Of a stretch of DNA of 30,638 nucleotides, positions 15,303 through 22,677 are shown one piece after another; position 1 is the first letter of the stretch, and every line of letters begins with the position of its first letter. The stretch is from NCBI GenBank assembly GCA_026002045.1, contig BOAV01000024.1, forward strand, positions 1 through 30,638, written 5' to 3'. The notes below the pieces were generated by a model. It was not told where the DNA came from. It was given only the letters and a program-made list of their open reading frames with translations, and searched no databases. The DNA comes from Spirochaetia bacterium (GTDB lineage Bacteria > Spirochaetota > Spirochaetia > Treponematales > Breznakiellaceae). A program made the position numbers and the translations under genes.

Positions 15303-16318
15303 TCTGCCGTGAGTTCACCCTGGACCCCGATGCCGCCGGAGCATCGTATTTCGGCCCTGCCGCGCAATGCCTCGCCTTTGACCCCGGCGGCCCGAACCCG
15401 CTGTATCTGGGACAGACCAGCGACATCGCGAATTTTCCCCCGCCGCCGGCCGTTGACTCAGGCTATTTTATCGACAACCTCCTCACAGGCAAGGAAGCGG
15501 ATTATCTCCCCGCCGACTACCCGCCTATAGTAAATACCTATGTTGACAACGGGTATTTGCACATCGTCTATGAGGACAGCGAGATCGTGCTTTCGGCGGT
15601 GGTGGACGGTAGCGGCGATTTAATCATCGACTATGACGACTTTGAGCTTGCCAATATCCACGTTGACGGGGACGGCAACCTTATCTACGACTATATCGGC
15701 GGCAGGTGGCGGGATAGCGGACGGGATATAGGAACCACGCCCCATGTGTTCCCGAAAGTGACGGAGGGTAACCAGATCAGCAGATCATTTGTTACCTTCC
15801 ACCCGGAGCCGGGGGTGGTGCCGCCGGGGAGTAACCAGGTGCTTATGCCGCTGGAAAAAATATCCAATATCGGCGCATTGTATCAGGGGTGGACGTTTGA
15901 GGGATGGTATATTGACCCGGAGCTTACGATTCCCTGGGACTTTGATAATGTAGTGTCAAGTGAAAATATAGACCTTTGGGCAAAATGGGGTATTGCGCCA
16001 TTCGATATATTTTACATTCTGAACGGCGGGGTAAATAATCCCGGAAACCCGGCGCAATATACGATATATGACACTGTTACGCTGTTAGAGCCTACCCGCG
16101 AAAATTACACCTTCGGCGGGTGGTATGATAATCCGGGATTCAAGGGAAATCCGGTGCTTGCTATTGCGGCAGGTACGGCGGAAGAGGTATACTTATATGC
16201 ACGGTGGATGAGCGCCGAAAACGAAGCGGTGGAAGCCGTGGCGGATATTTTCCAGGGGGATTCGATGATTTCGATCACCCCCAACGGATCGGACTTTGCG
16301 GAAAGGGGGAAGGGATGA
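15299..16318 (+). CDS. Appendage protein with shared acidic module and two InlB/Flg_new-type repeats
   Basis: The 339-residue protein has three parts. The N-terminus (1-70) is Pro-rich. Residues 74-134 (YVDNGYLHIVYEDSEI, VDGSGDLIIDYD, DGNLIYDYIGG) match the module at 2118-2456. Residues ~165-310 contain two Listeria-Bacteroides-type beta-grasp repeats, recognisable by FEGWYIDPELTIPWDFDN...LWAKW and FGGWYDNPGF...LYARW. Such repeats are common on bacterial surface proteins. Placed among baseplate genes, it is probably a virion-surface adhesin. Confidence 0.7.
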   Translation: MICREFTLDPDAAGASYFGPAAQCLAFDPGGPNPLYLGQTSDIANFPPPPAVDSGYFIDNLLTGKEADYLPADYPPIVNTYVDNGYLHIVYEDSEIVLSAVVDGSGDLIIDYDDFELANIHVDGDGNLIYDYIGGRWRDSGRDIGTTPHVFPKVTEGNQISRSFVTFHPEPGVVPPGSNQVLMPLEKISNIGALYQGWTFEGWYIDPELTIPWDFDNVVSSENIDLWAKWGIAPFDIFYILNGGVNNPGNPAQYTIYDTVTLLEPTRENYTFGGWYDNPGFKGNPVLAIAAGTAEEVYLYARWMSAENEAVEAVADIFQGDSMISITPNGSDFAERGKG

Positions 16319-16542
16319 GACAGTTTCAAAAACCGGGAATGGATTGGCCTGCCTATCTCCCGGATAAAGACCTCGAAGAAATTACCAGAACTGCTATACT
16401 CAGATTAAAACAAGATTTATGTGATGAGATCGGGGACAAAGCCTTTGATAGCATAGATTTATCTGATGCGTCATATCATATAATGCAGTCTTTGGAAGCT
16501 GCAAGGGATGTAGGAAAATGCTTAAAAACTCCCAGCCCATAA
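16315..16542 (+). CDS. Small helical protein, unknown function
   Basis: The 75-residue product starts at ATG overlapping the previous TGA, with GGGGGAAGGG upstream. It begins MRQFQKPGMDWPAYLPDKDL and is then helical (EEITRTAILRLKQDLCDEIG). It overlaps the gp46-like gene by 25 bases. AT-richer than its neighbours. No family recognised. Confidence 0.55.
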   Translation: MRQFQKPGMDWPAYLPDKDLEEITRTAILRLKQDLCDEIGDKAFDSIDLSDASYHIMQSLEAARDVGKCLKTPSP

Positions 16543-16877
16543 TGCAGTCTACGCTCTACAATCAGGTGTTGATCAGCCTGTTCACGAAAAATAATCCTCC
16601 GTGGCCCGGAAACCTGTTTATCCCGGAAGTGAACCGGATCGGCAGCGACTTTGAGGAAACCGTGAAGCGGCCTATCACGGCAAGTAACCTTGTGGCGATA
16701 GAAAATTCGTGTGAGAGGGCCATCGTATCGCCCTTAACACCGCAGGTACGGGCGGACGTGCGGAACCCGAAAGGGGACAGCCTTAACGTGGAGATCAAGA
16801 TAGGCGCCGGAAGCGTCACGCTGGGAAAGGTCGGGGCGGTGTGGGAGGCTCAAAAAAACATGGGAACGCTCGTATGA
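16518..16877 (+). CDS. Baseplate protein, Mu gp46-like
   Basis: The 119-residue protein contains MQSTLYNQVLISLFTKNNPP, WPGNLFIPEVNRIGSDFEE and AIENSCERAIVSPLTPQVRA, the order and content of the phage GP46 family (functional relatives of T4 gp25/P2 gpW, baseplate wedge). ATG 16518 is used; ATG 16542 (MQSTLY) is possible. It lies between spike and baseplate J genes as in Mu. Confidence 0.78.
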   Translation: MLKNSQPIMQSTLYNQVLISLFTKNNPPWPGNLFIPEVNRIGSDFEETVKRPITASNLVAIENSCERAIVSPLTPQVRADVRNPKGDSLNVEIKIGAGSVTLGKVGAVWEAQKNMGTLV

Positions 16878-17074
16878 CCCTAAAAGAAATGGAAGGTGCT
16901 ATGCTTCAAAAAGCCTTAATCAATTCGTCTATTCAGGTTTGTTATCCGGATCAAAATAGAATTGTTTTTATTCCACGCAAATATGAGAGAGACAAAACTT
17001 TTCATTATCTTATAGATAATAAAGTTGACGCGGATATTGCAATAGAAGTAATGAATGAAATGGAGGCGATATAA
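16874..17074 (+). CDS. Small protein between gp46 and baseplate J, unknown function
   Basis: The 66-residue product starts at the ATG overlapping the previous TGA; its TAA is immediately before the baseplate J ATG. It contains MEGAMLQKALINSSIQ, IVFIPRKYERDKTFHYL and an acidic helical end. Its DNA is clearly A+T-rich between two GC-rich structural genes. No family recognised. Confidence 0.6.
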   Translation: MTLKEMEGAMLQKALINSSIQVCYPDQNRIVFIPRKYERDKTFHYLIDNKVDADIAIEVMNEMEAI

Positions 17075-18259
17075 ATGCCGCAAACCATACCTAGTACACG
17101 CCAGCAAACAGATCAAAATATAGCCAACATCGAATTCGCCTTAGGCGCAGTTGCCCCCATCCCCGATAAATCGTTCGTCCGGGTTATGGCCGGTATGCAG
17201 GCTATGGCCGGGACGCAGTTATACGCCCTTATCGTGTCGAAGGCCAAAGACTGCTTTGCGTCAACGGCAAGCGAGGAGGCGTTGACCGAGATCGCCCATA
17301 ACTACAGCATTGTCCGTGACCCGGCGCTCCAGTGGCGGGGAAAGGCAACCATCGACATACCCTCAGACGCCGTGCTGGGCATCAATACGCTCTTTGTGGC
17401 AGGGCCGAACACCTACGCCGTGGAGGAAACAACCGCCGCCGTGGTAGGGGCCGTTACCGAGTTCAACGTGATATGCCAGGGGACGGGGCCTGCGGGAAAC
17501 CTCAGCGTGGGGGATACCCTTACCTTGCAGGTTCCGGTTCCCGGCTGGGCGCAGACGGCTACCGTATCGGCGGTTGTGCAGGCAGGGGCGGAGGAGGAAG
17601 ACCTTGAAGATTTCCGCCTCAAGGTCCTTGACGTGCAACGGGGCGATTTGTCCCTGGGAACGCCCGCCAGCGCCCGGAACTTCGCCCAGGCCGTGCCGGG
17701 GGTGCTGCGGGCCTACGCCTTCACCGAAAAGCCCGTTATGTCGCCCGACAGCGCGCCGGGGGATCGGAGCGTGTACGTCAAGGCCACGGAGGACATCGAC
17801 CCGGACGGGATAGCGCCGCAGGGCCTGCTTGACCTTGTACGGGCGGCGCTTATCCGTGACCCGGAAACGGCGGAAAGCCGGATACCGCTGGGGATGACGG
17901 TGGACAACCTTTATGTGCAGTCAATCGTGCGGACGCCGATATATATCACCATCGTTGGGATGAGCATTGTCACGGGAACCATCGGGGACGCGCAGAGCCA
18001 GGTAACGGCGGCACTTGACGCATTGCTGCGCCTCTATGAGCCGTTTATGCAGGGCACGGACTCAGACCTTGACCGGCGGGATAATTTTGCGGCTTCATCG
18101 GCAATGGGCGAAATCGACCGGGTGCTTTTCAGCTTCGGCGGCGTGGTGGAAAATGTTACGTTCAGCCTGTATCCGGCGTTCAGCCCTACCATCGGGGCAT
18201 ACCAATGCAAAGATAATGAGTGCCTTAAATTGGGCGGCATACAGTTTTTGAGTACATAA
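17075..18259 (+). CDS. Baseplate J protein (Mu gp47-like)
   Basis: The 394-residue protein matches baseplate J: N-terminal helical part, FASTASEEALTEIAHNYSIV, then the beta part RGKATIDIPSDAVLGINTLF, GTGPAGNLSVGDTLTL, and the family phrase EEEDLEDFRLKVLDVQRG. The C-terminal third is the alternating strand/helix wedge domain (PIYITIVGMSI). It links the inner baseplate to fibres and triggers sheath contraction. Confidence 0.9.
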   Translation: MPQTIPSTRQQTDQNIANIEFALGAVAPIPDKSFVRVMAGMQAMAGTQLYALIVSKAKDCFASTASEEALTEIAHNYSIVRDPALQWRGKATIDIPSDAVLGINTLFVAGPNTYAVEETTAAVVGAVTEFNVICQGTGPAGNLSVGDTLTLQVPVPGWAQTATVSAVVQAGAEEEDLEDFRLKVLDVQRGDLSLGTPASARNFAQAVPGVLRAYAFTEKPVMSPDSAPGDRSVYVKATEDIDPDGIAPQGLLDLVRAALIRDPETAESRIPLGMTVDNLYVQSIVRTPIYITIVGMSIVTGTIGDAQSQVTAALDALLRLYEPFMQGTDSDLDRRDNFAASSAMGEIDRVLFSFGGVVENVTFSLYPAFSPTIGAYQCKDNECLKLGGIQFLST

Positions 18260-18270
18260 GGGGGACTAAT

Positions 18271-18468
18271 ATGACAATGGACGAGGCAAGGGAAAAAATA
18301 CAAACGGTTAGCTATCTCGAAAGAGACCTTGCAATCCTGAAAGAAAAAAATGAACCCGGCAAATATGCTTTTATCGAATCGCTAGTAGCTAGTTCATATA
18401 TTGCCGGAATCGAGAGAGGGCGGAGAGAAATTTCCAGCGCTGTTTTAGATATTATAGACACGGAATAG
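18271..18468 (+). CDS. Small helical protein, unknown function
   Basis: The 65-residue product begins MTMDEAREKIQTVSYLERDL and is mainly helical, with a Lys/Glu-rich middle and IERGRREISSAVLDIIDTE at the end. GGGGGA precedes the ATG. A+T-rich compared with both flanking baseplate genes. No family recognised. Confidence 0.55.
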   Translation: MTMDEAREKIQTVSYLERDLAILKEKNEPGKYAFIESLVASSYIAGIERGRREISSAVLDIIDTE

Positions 18469-18482
18469 GGGTATTGTAATAA

Positions 18483-19256
18483 ATGTCCGGTTTGTTTATG
18501 CGGCAGGTGATCGACAGCTTAATGCCCAAAGGCGAATTCTGGCAGCCTGCCCCTGGTTCCGATCTCGACAACTTCCTTGACGGTTTCGCCGAAAACGAGG
18601 AGGCCGTCTTACACGCTATCGAAACACTCGGCACCCTGCGTGATCCCTGGAATATCCCCCTTGAATTACTTTCCGACCTTGAGCGTGATTTCGGCGTAAA
18701 GTCCGAAACCGGTCAGAACGAAATGTTTCGCCGTGAATACCTTGCCTCGATGATGTTCAAGACCAACTCCATCCCCTCCGACCGGAAGCTCCAGCTTGCC
18801 TTAAACCTCGCCGGATTCGGCACGAGCGGCGGCTACGGTCTCCGGGTCTACCGCAACGAGTCCCCGGCGGCTGACCCCACCATCCTCATTGACGATGTGC
18901 CGGGCCGGTACTACCTCGTAAACGGGGACGTATGGGTAGCATCCCCCGTATACCCGCAGACCCGCAGCCTTGAAGACGAAAAGCTCACCGTGGCGCAAGA
19001 GCCGCCGTCAAAGAGCAGTGCAGGGTATTATGATTCATACGGGGAGTACAGTTCCCCCTACACGGCCCCGGCGGAACGCTACTGGCCTATGGTGTTCTTT
19101 GTCGGCGGCCTCGTATCCCGGAAGGATGACGGCAGCATATCGAATATTACGCCTATAACTATACCGCTTGACCGGCGGCAGGAACTCCACCGGATTGTGA
19201 TGAGGTGCAAAAGCTGGGGGAGCTGGGCCGGGATGTGCGTGGAGTATGAACCGTAA
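18483..19256 (+). CDS. Tail protein I-type, Mu gp48 / DUF2313-like
   Basis: The 257-residue protein has the family features: MRQVIDSLMPKGEFWQPAPG at the start, the helical middle DPWNIPLELLSDLERDFGVK, and the RREYLASMMFK segment. The C-terminal half is beta-rich and more variable. Proteins of this group form the outer end of baseplate wedges, where fibres attach. It is the last conserved tail gene; fibres usually follow, but here they are in the 1.7-4.4 kb block. Confidence 0.82.
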   Translation: MSGLFMRQVIDSLMPKGEFWQPAPGSDLDNFLDGFAENEEAVLHAIETLGTLRDPWNIPLELLSDLERDFGVKSETGQNEMFRREYLASMMFKTNSIPSDRKLQLALNLAGFGTSGGYGLRVYRNESPAADPTILIDDVPGRYYLVNGDVWVASPVYPQTRSLEDEKLTVAQEPPSKSSAGYYDSYGEYSSPYTAPAERYWPMVFFVGGLVSRKDDGSISNITPITIPLDRRQELHRIVMRCKSWGSWAGMCVEYEP

Positions 19257-19295
19257 AAATTTCGCAAAAAAGTGAAAATATTTTTGAAAAACCGC

Positions 19296-19324
19296 TTGAC
19301 AATTTTATATACCGATAGTATCTT
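19296..19324 (+). promoter_or_regulatory. Strong sigma70-type promoter for the lipoprotein gene
   Basis: TTGACA at 19296-19301, a 17-base spacer rich in A/T, and TATCTT at 19319-19324. The -35 is consensus and the -10 is one mismatch from TATAAT at two positions. It lies in the only clear gap after the tail operon and points to 19397. This is the best promoter in the prophage region. Confidence 0.7.
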
Positions 19325-19396
19325 TAGTTTACTCATATTTTCTCTTGTGTATTTCCGCGCTCGAAATGGGCGTGGTTTTTTAAGCAAAAAATAAAT

Positions 19397-19855
19397 ATGA
19401 GGAAGCTGCTTTTTTTACTTTTTGCCGTACTGGCATTTTTCGCCGTTTCATGCACACCACCCACGAATGATCCACCCCCGAACCCACTCCCCATCGAAGA
19501 ACCCATTTCAGACCCGGAGCCTGAACCGCTTCCGCCGCCCCCGGCGCCGCCAGCCGGTAGCAAAATCCTCCGGGAAACCGCCGATTATGTCTGGTATGTC
19601 CACGAGGGCGCGGTCATCAGGATGGACTTATCCACCGGCGCAACCGCAACGCTGTCCGAAAACCCCAGAACCTACACCAAAAACAGCGCCGCAGATCGCC
19701 ATGATTTTGACTATCAGGGTATCGGCGCATGGGGGAACGGCACACTGCTTCACGCCATAGGCGGCAACCTATACCTCACCGAACTAACCGGCTTTACGGC
19801 GCGGGGAAAGCGATTCGACGTGTCCGGTGGTAAGAATGCGGAGGTGGGGCTGTGA
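19397..19855 (+). CDS. Phage-encoded lipoprotein, Pro-rich, unknown function
   Basis: The 152-residue protein has a basic start, a hydrophobic core and the lipobox AVSC (Cys19), so it is exported and lipid-anchored. Residues 20-54 are very Pro-rich (PEPEPLPPPPAPPAGSK), a stiff linker. The C-terminal ~95 residues are beta-prone (DYVWYVHEGAVIRMDLSTG, LLHAIGGNLYLTE). It has its own promoter and only a poor ribosome site (AAAAAATAA). A cargo gene expressed from the prophage and displayed on the host surface is plausible. The repeats of W-Y-V and G-N-L look like short beta-propeller blades. Confidence 0.7.
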   Translation: MRKLLFLLFAVLAFFAVSCTPPTNDPPPNPLPIEEPISDPEPEPLPPPPAPPAGSKILRETADYVWYVHEGAVIRMDLSTGATATLSENPRTYTKNSAADRHDFDYQGIGAWGNGTLLHAIGGNLYLTELTGFTARGKRFDVSGGKNAEVGL

Positions 19856-20109
19856 GCGATAAAACAGGCGGCATGGTTTTTCCGCACGGACATTCTCTTT
19901 CATTTGATGGAAACGGTCAGGAAAAATGGGAAGGCGGTATGACCCTGCGTGATGCCTTTGCGATTGCGGCGCTGAATAGCATTACAAACGCTCACGGAAA
20001 AATCACCGGATGGAGCGACAATATAAGACAAGTCGTTGAATGGCATTCTGCCCTTGCTTACCATTACGCCGATGCCATGATTGACGAACGCAACAAGGAG
20101 GAGCAATAA
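19852..20109 (+). CDS. Small conserved phage protein (MTLRD type)
   Basis: The 85-residue product starts at GTG overlapping the previous TGA. It contains GGMTLRDAFAIAALNS and ends AYHYADAMIDERNKEE, a pattern found in many short phage proteins of unknown function in early regions. It opens the set of small genes leading into the recombination genes. Confidence 0.6.
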   Translation: MSDKTGGMVFPHGHSLSFDGNGQEKWEGGMTLRDAFAIAALNSITNAHGKITGWSDNIRQVVEWHSALAYHYADAMIDERNKEEQ

Positions 20110-20328
20110 ATGGGCACATCATATAAACCGAAGGTGATACCGTTTTGCAGGCAGCCATACTGCGAAGAAATTAACGATGATACCGGAATATCTGTAGTTT
20201 GCGGTCGTCAATACGAATGTAAAAAATATCAGACGATGTTTTTGCGTCTTTTCTATGAAGTCGGAATGCAACCACCGGAACCGTTACGGGTTTCTATCGA
20301 AGAATCAGAGGAGTCCATCAATGGGTAG
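20110..20328 (+). CDS. Small Cys-containing protein before the HNH gene
   Basis: The 72-residue product has cysteines at 13, 18, 31 and 37 (FCRQPYCEE, VVCGRQYECKKY), a possible zinc site. Its end, with the ribosome site GAGGAG (20308-20313), lies before the ATG of the HNH frame; its TAG is six bases into that gene. No family recognised. Confidence 0.6.
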   Translation: MGTSYKPKVIPFCRQPYCEEINDDTGISVVCGRQYECKKYQTMFLRLFYEVGMQPPEPLRVSIEESEESING

Positions 20329-21019
20329 CACACCTAGCGGCATATCCGGATCACGCTCCGCCGCCGTATTAGGCATAAACGGCTTTCAGACACGGCTCTC
20401 TAAAGTATGCACTGTTTGCGGCGAAGAAAAGCCGCTTGAGGAATATCACAACCACCCCAATGGGAAGTATGGGAAAAAATCTATGTGTAAATCTTGTGCT
20501 TCTAAAAAATGGACTGCATACAGGAAAAAGAATAAAGAGCGCCTTAATAAAAATTCTATAGAATACAACAAAAAACACCGCAAGCATTTATACGAATTAA
20601 GGGTTATTTATGAAAAGGAACATCCCGAAAAAATTAAGGAATGGACAAGAAATAGGTGGTATAAGCAAAATAATTATAGAATAAAGAACAATCTAGGCAG
20701 ACGTGTTATTAGTGCCTTAAAAAAATATGGCTTAACAAAAGATAGGCACACAAAGGAATTGGTTGGATGTTCTATTGCTGAGTTAAAGAGGCACATTCAA
20801 GACCAATTCGAGATAGGAATGTCATGGGATAACTATGGGCGTGGGGGTTGGGTAATAGACCACATAAAACCATGCGCCATGTTTGACTTGACTAATCAAA
20901 AACAACGTTCAAAGTGCTTTCATTATACTAATCTGCGTCCATTATGGGATCATGAGAATGCACAAAAATATTCTACTTATAAGGGGGTTTATTATGGGAA
21001 GCATTCCAAAGAAAATTAG
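20321..21019 (+). CDS. HNH endonuclease fused to a copy of the exonuclease N-terminus
   Basis: The 232-residue product starts at ATG 20321 with GAGGAG seven bases upstream. Residues 1-29 (MGSTPSGISGSRSAAVLGIN, then FQTRLSKV) copy the start of the YqaJ-type exonuclease at 20994. Then comes a zinc-binding pair (C30, C33, C56, C59), a Lys-rich helical region, and the HNH core WVIDHIKPC (H181), NLRPL (N204) and the HEN Asn (N213). It cuts DNA, probably as a homing nuclease. From ~20400 the DNA is strongly A+T-rich, unlike the upstream 80 bases, a sign of foreign origin. It overlaps the exonuclease start. Confidence 0.85.
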   Translation: MGSTPSGISGSRSAAVLGINGFQTRLSKVCTVCGEEKPLEEYHNHPNGKYGKKSMCKSCASKKWTAYRKKNKERLNKNSIEYNKKHRKHLYELRVIYEKEHPEKIKEWTRNRWYKQNNYRIKNNLGRRVISALKKYGLTKDRHTKELVGCSIAELKRHIQDQFEIGMSWDNYGRGGWVIDHIKPCAMFDLTNQKQRSKCFHYTNLRPLWDHENAQKYSTYKGVYYGKHSKEN

Positions 21020-22004
21020 CGGATCACGATCTGCGCCTATTCTCGGATTATCGCCGTTTCAAACCAGATTGCAGGTTGTTCAACTTCTTATTGAGGAGGA
21101 GGAGCCGGGATGGAATGAAAGGAACGGTTTTTTACTTCCCGAAAAAACAGATTCAGCCGCCACAAGATTTGGCCTAGCTTTCGAGGATGCGGTTGTAAAA
21201 CTTGCCAACAAGGTATTGGGTGGAAAAGTTACACGGCGGGAAAAGTATTTTGAGAATGGGTATCTTTCCGCACACATTGACGGTGTGATAAACGGGAAAT
21301 TGTTTGAAGGAAAAACAACGTCCTCATTCAGTTTTAGAAATTCCTGGGGAGAAAAAATTATTCCCCGGTATTATCAGTGTCAAGTTGCCCACAACCTCAT
21401 GCTCTCAGGTTTAACCGAGGCCGTGGTGGTGTGTCTTGAATTTCCGAAAGATACTTCTGAATGGGAAAAATTGGGGTGGAGTGTAGGTAAATCGGCAAAA
21501 ACCGGGAAATGGATAATTGAAAATTTCAACGGAGAAATGGCTGATAGTTCACCGCTCTGGTCAAATCCTTTCATTTGGGCAGAAACGCTTTTTGAAATGG
21601 GCTACTTCCACCAATACGAAATAGCCGCCGATAAAGCGGCGCAGGAAGCCATGCTGGAAAGCTACGCCAAAACGTGGGAACTGGTGAAAGCCCGGAAGCT
21701 CCCGGAGCCGGAGGATATGGAGGACTTACGCCGCCTGTTCCCGGAACCGAAGGGGACGCTGATAATTCCGGCGGCTATCGAGGCGAAGGTCAGGGAATAC
21801 CGGGATATAAAATCTGAACTATCCGATACCGGGACGCAGGGGAAACGGGCGGAGCAGATTAAGACGGAGCTGGTCAACTGGATACGCACACAGAAAACTA
21901 CCATTGATACCGAAAGCACCGAAAAACTGATACTGCGCAATGAGCAGGGTGACAAGTGCGGGCAGGTGTCGAAAACCAAAACCGGCAAGCTGTCGTTTGT
22001 ATAA
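20994..22004 (+). CDS. YqaJ-type phage recombinase exonuclease
   Basis: The 336-residue protein starts at ATG 20994 with AAGGGGG upstream, inside the end of the HNH frame. Motifs of the PD-(D/E)XK exonuclease group are visible: RFGLAFEDAV (E64), AHIDGVI (D96), FEGKTTS (E105, K107) and YQCQVAHNLML (Q128/Q130). It degrades a DNA strand to prepare 3' tails for RecT, encoded nearby. The first ~600 bases are A+T-rich; from about 21590 the gene becomes GC-rich, like the native phage genes, so the gene looks mosaic. Confidence 0.85.
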   Translation: MGSIPKKISGSRSAPILGLSPFQTRLQVVQLLIEEEEPGWNERNGFLLPEKTDSAATRFGLAFEDAVVKLANKVLGGKVTRREKYFENGYLSAHIDGVINGKLFEGKTTSSFSFRNSWGEKIIPRYYQCQVAHNLMLSGLTEAVVVCLEFPKDTSEWEKLGWSVGKSAKTGKWIIENFNGEMADSSPLWSNPFIWAETLFEMGYFHQYEIAADKAAQEAMLESYAKTWELVKARKLPEPEDMEDLRRLFPEPKGTLIIPAAIEAKVREYRDIKSELSDTGTQGKRAEQIKTELVNWIRTQKTTIDTESTEKLILRNEQGDKCGQVSKTKTGKLSFV

Positions 22005-22014
22005 GGGGGATGAT

Positions 22015-22376
22015 ATGGACGATTTGTTTTTATTTTATGCGTGGTTTTACTGTCTGGATGTGAAAAATGGGAAGAAGTCAGCAGGGCGGAAGTTGAAAAA
22101 ATGTACGTCCCTACTCATTCAGTAAGAAAGAGTAATACCGGCGTTGGAATGGGTATAAATACCGGAAAAGGCGGCGGTTTGGTTCCTGTTGTAACATCAA
22201 ATAGTTATGAGGTTTATGTACCGGAACAGTGGATGATTATATGGGAAGTCCGTACCGTGAGCGAAAAGGGGAGAACCTTTAGCAAAAAAATAACGGTGAA
22301 CTGTTCCGAATCGGTATGGAATGATAAAGACTTGCCTGAAACGCCGTGGAGTAAATACAAATACGGCGTTGAATAG
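22015..22376 (+). pseudogene. Lipoprotein gene with a disrupted start (probable frameshift)
   Basis: A 111-residue frame from GTG 22041 reads VVLLSGCEKWEEVSRAEVEK, a lipobox (LSGC) with almost no signal peptide before it. In the same frame upstream, FVFILC continues the hydrophobic core, but no start codon exists before the stop at 22011. The good ribosome site (GGGGG) points to ATG 22015, which is out of frame and yields a 36-residue product. One base gained or lost around the T run 22027-22031 would join them. The mature part (PEQWMIIWEVRTVSEKG) has no family I recognise. Confidence 0.5.
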
Positions 22377-22384
22377 TAACCAAC

Positions 22385-22413
22385 CCGGAACAGTGAGCGT
22401 CCGGTAATTTTTT
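22385..22413 (+). terminator. Weak rho-independent terminator candidate
   Basis: CCGGA (22385-22389) can pair with TCCGG (22400-22404) around a ten-base loop, and TAATTTTTT follows. The stem is only five base pairs, so this may only attenuate. A strong GAGGAGG ribosome site for the next gene follows directly. Confidence 0.35.
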
Positions 22414-22425
22414 GAGGAGGATTTT

Positions 22426-22677
22426 ATGAGAATGAGTTTTGCGGAGTGTCAAAAAATAATTTCAGAAAAAGAAACTGATTTTGTTATTGACAACGATTCG
22501 TGGTTTGTGATGAGTGCCACAGAGAAGGACGAGAGTGACGGGTATCTGGAATTATTTAACAGCGATACTGTCAATTCAACCGAGTTTATGTACGGATTTA
22601 ACTGCTATGGAAAAGGCTTGTTACAGTTATTGGTAGCAACGCCTAATCACAAAGTCAAATCAGTGGAGGATGTCTAA
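22426..22677 (+). CDS. Small phage protein, unknown function
   Basis: The 83-residue product has a strong GAGGAGG site ahead of ATG 22426. It contains MRMSFAECQKIISEKETDFV, GYLELFNSDTVNS and LLQLLVATPNHKVKSV. The TAA abuts the recT start. No family recognised; an accessory to recombination is only a guess from position. Confidence 0.6.
   Translation: MRMSFAECQKIISEKETDFVIDNDSWFVMSATEKDESDGYLELFNSDTVNSTEFMYGFNCYGKGLLQLLVATPNHKVKSVEDV

Noticed and set aside
20321..21080. Group I intron interrupting the exonuclease gene
   Set aside because: The downstream copy has its own start, ribosome site and full N-terminus, so no splicing is needed. I did not see intron core structures.
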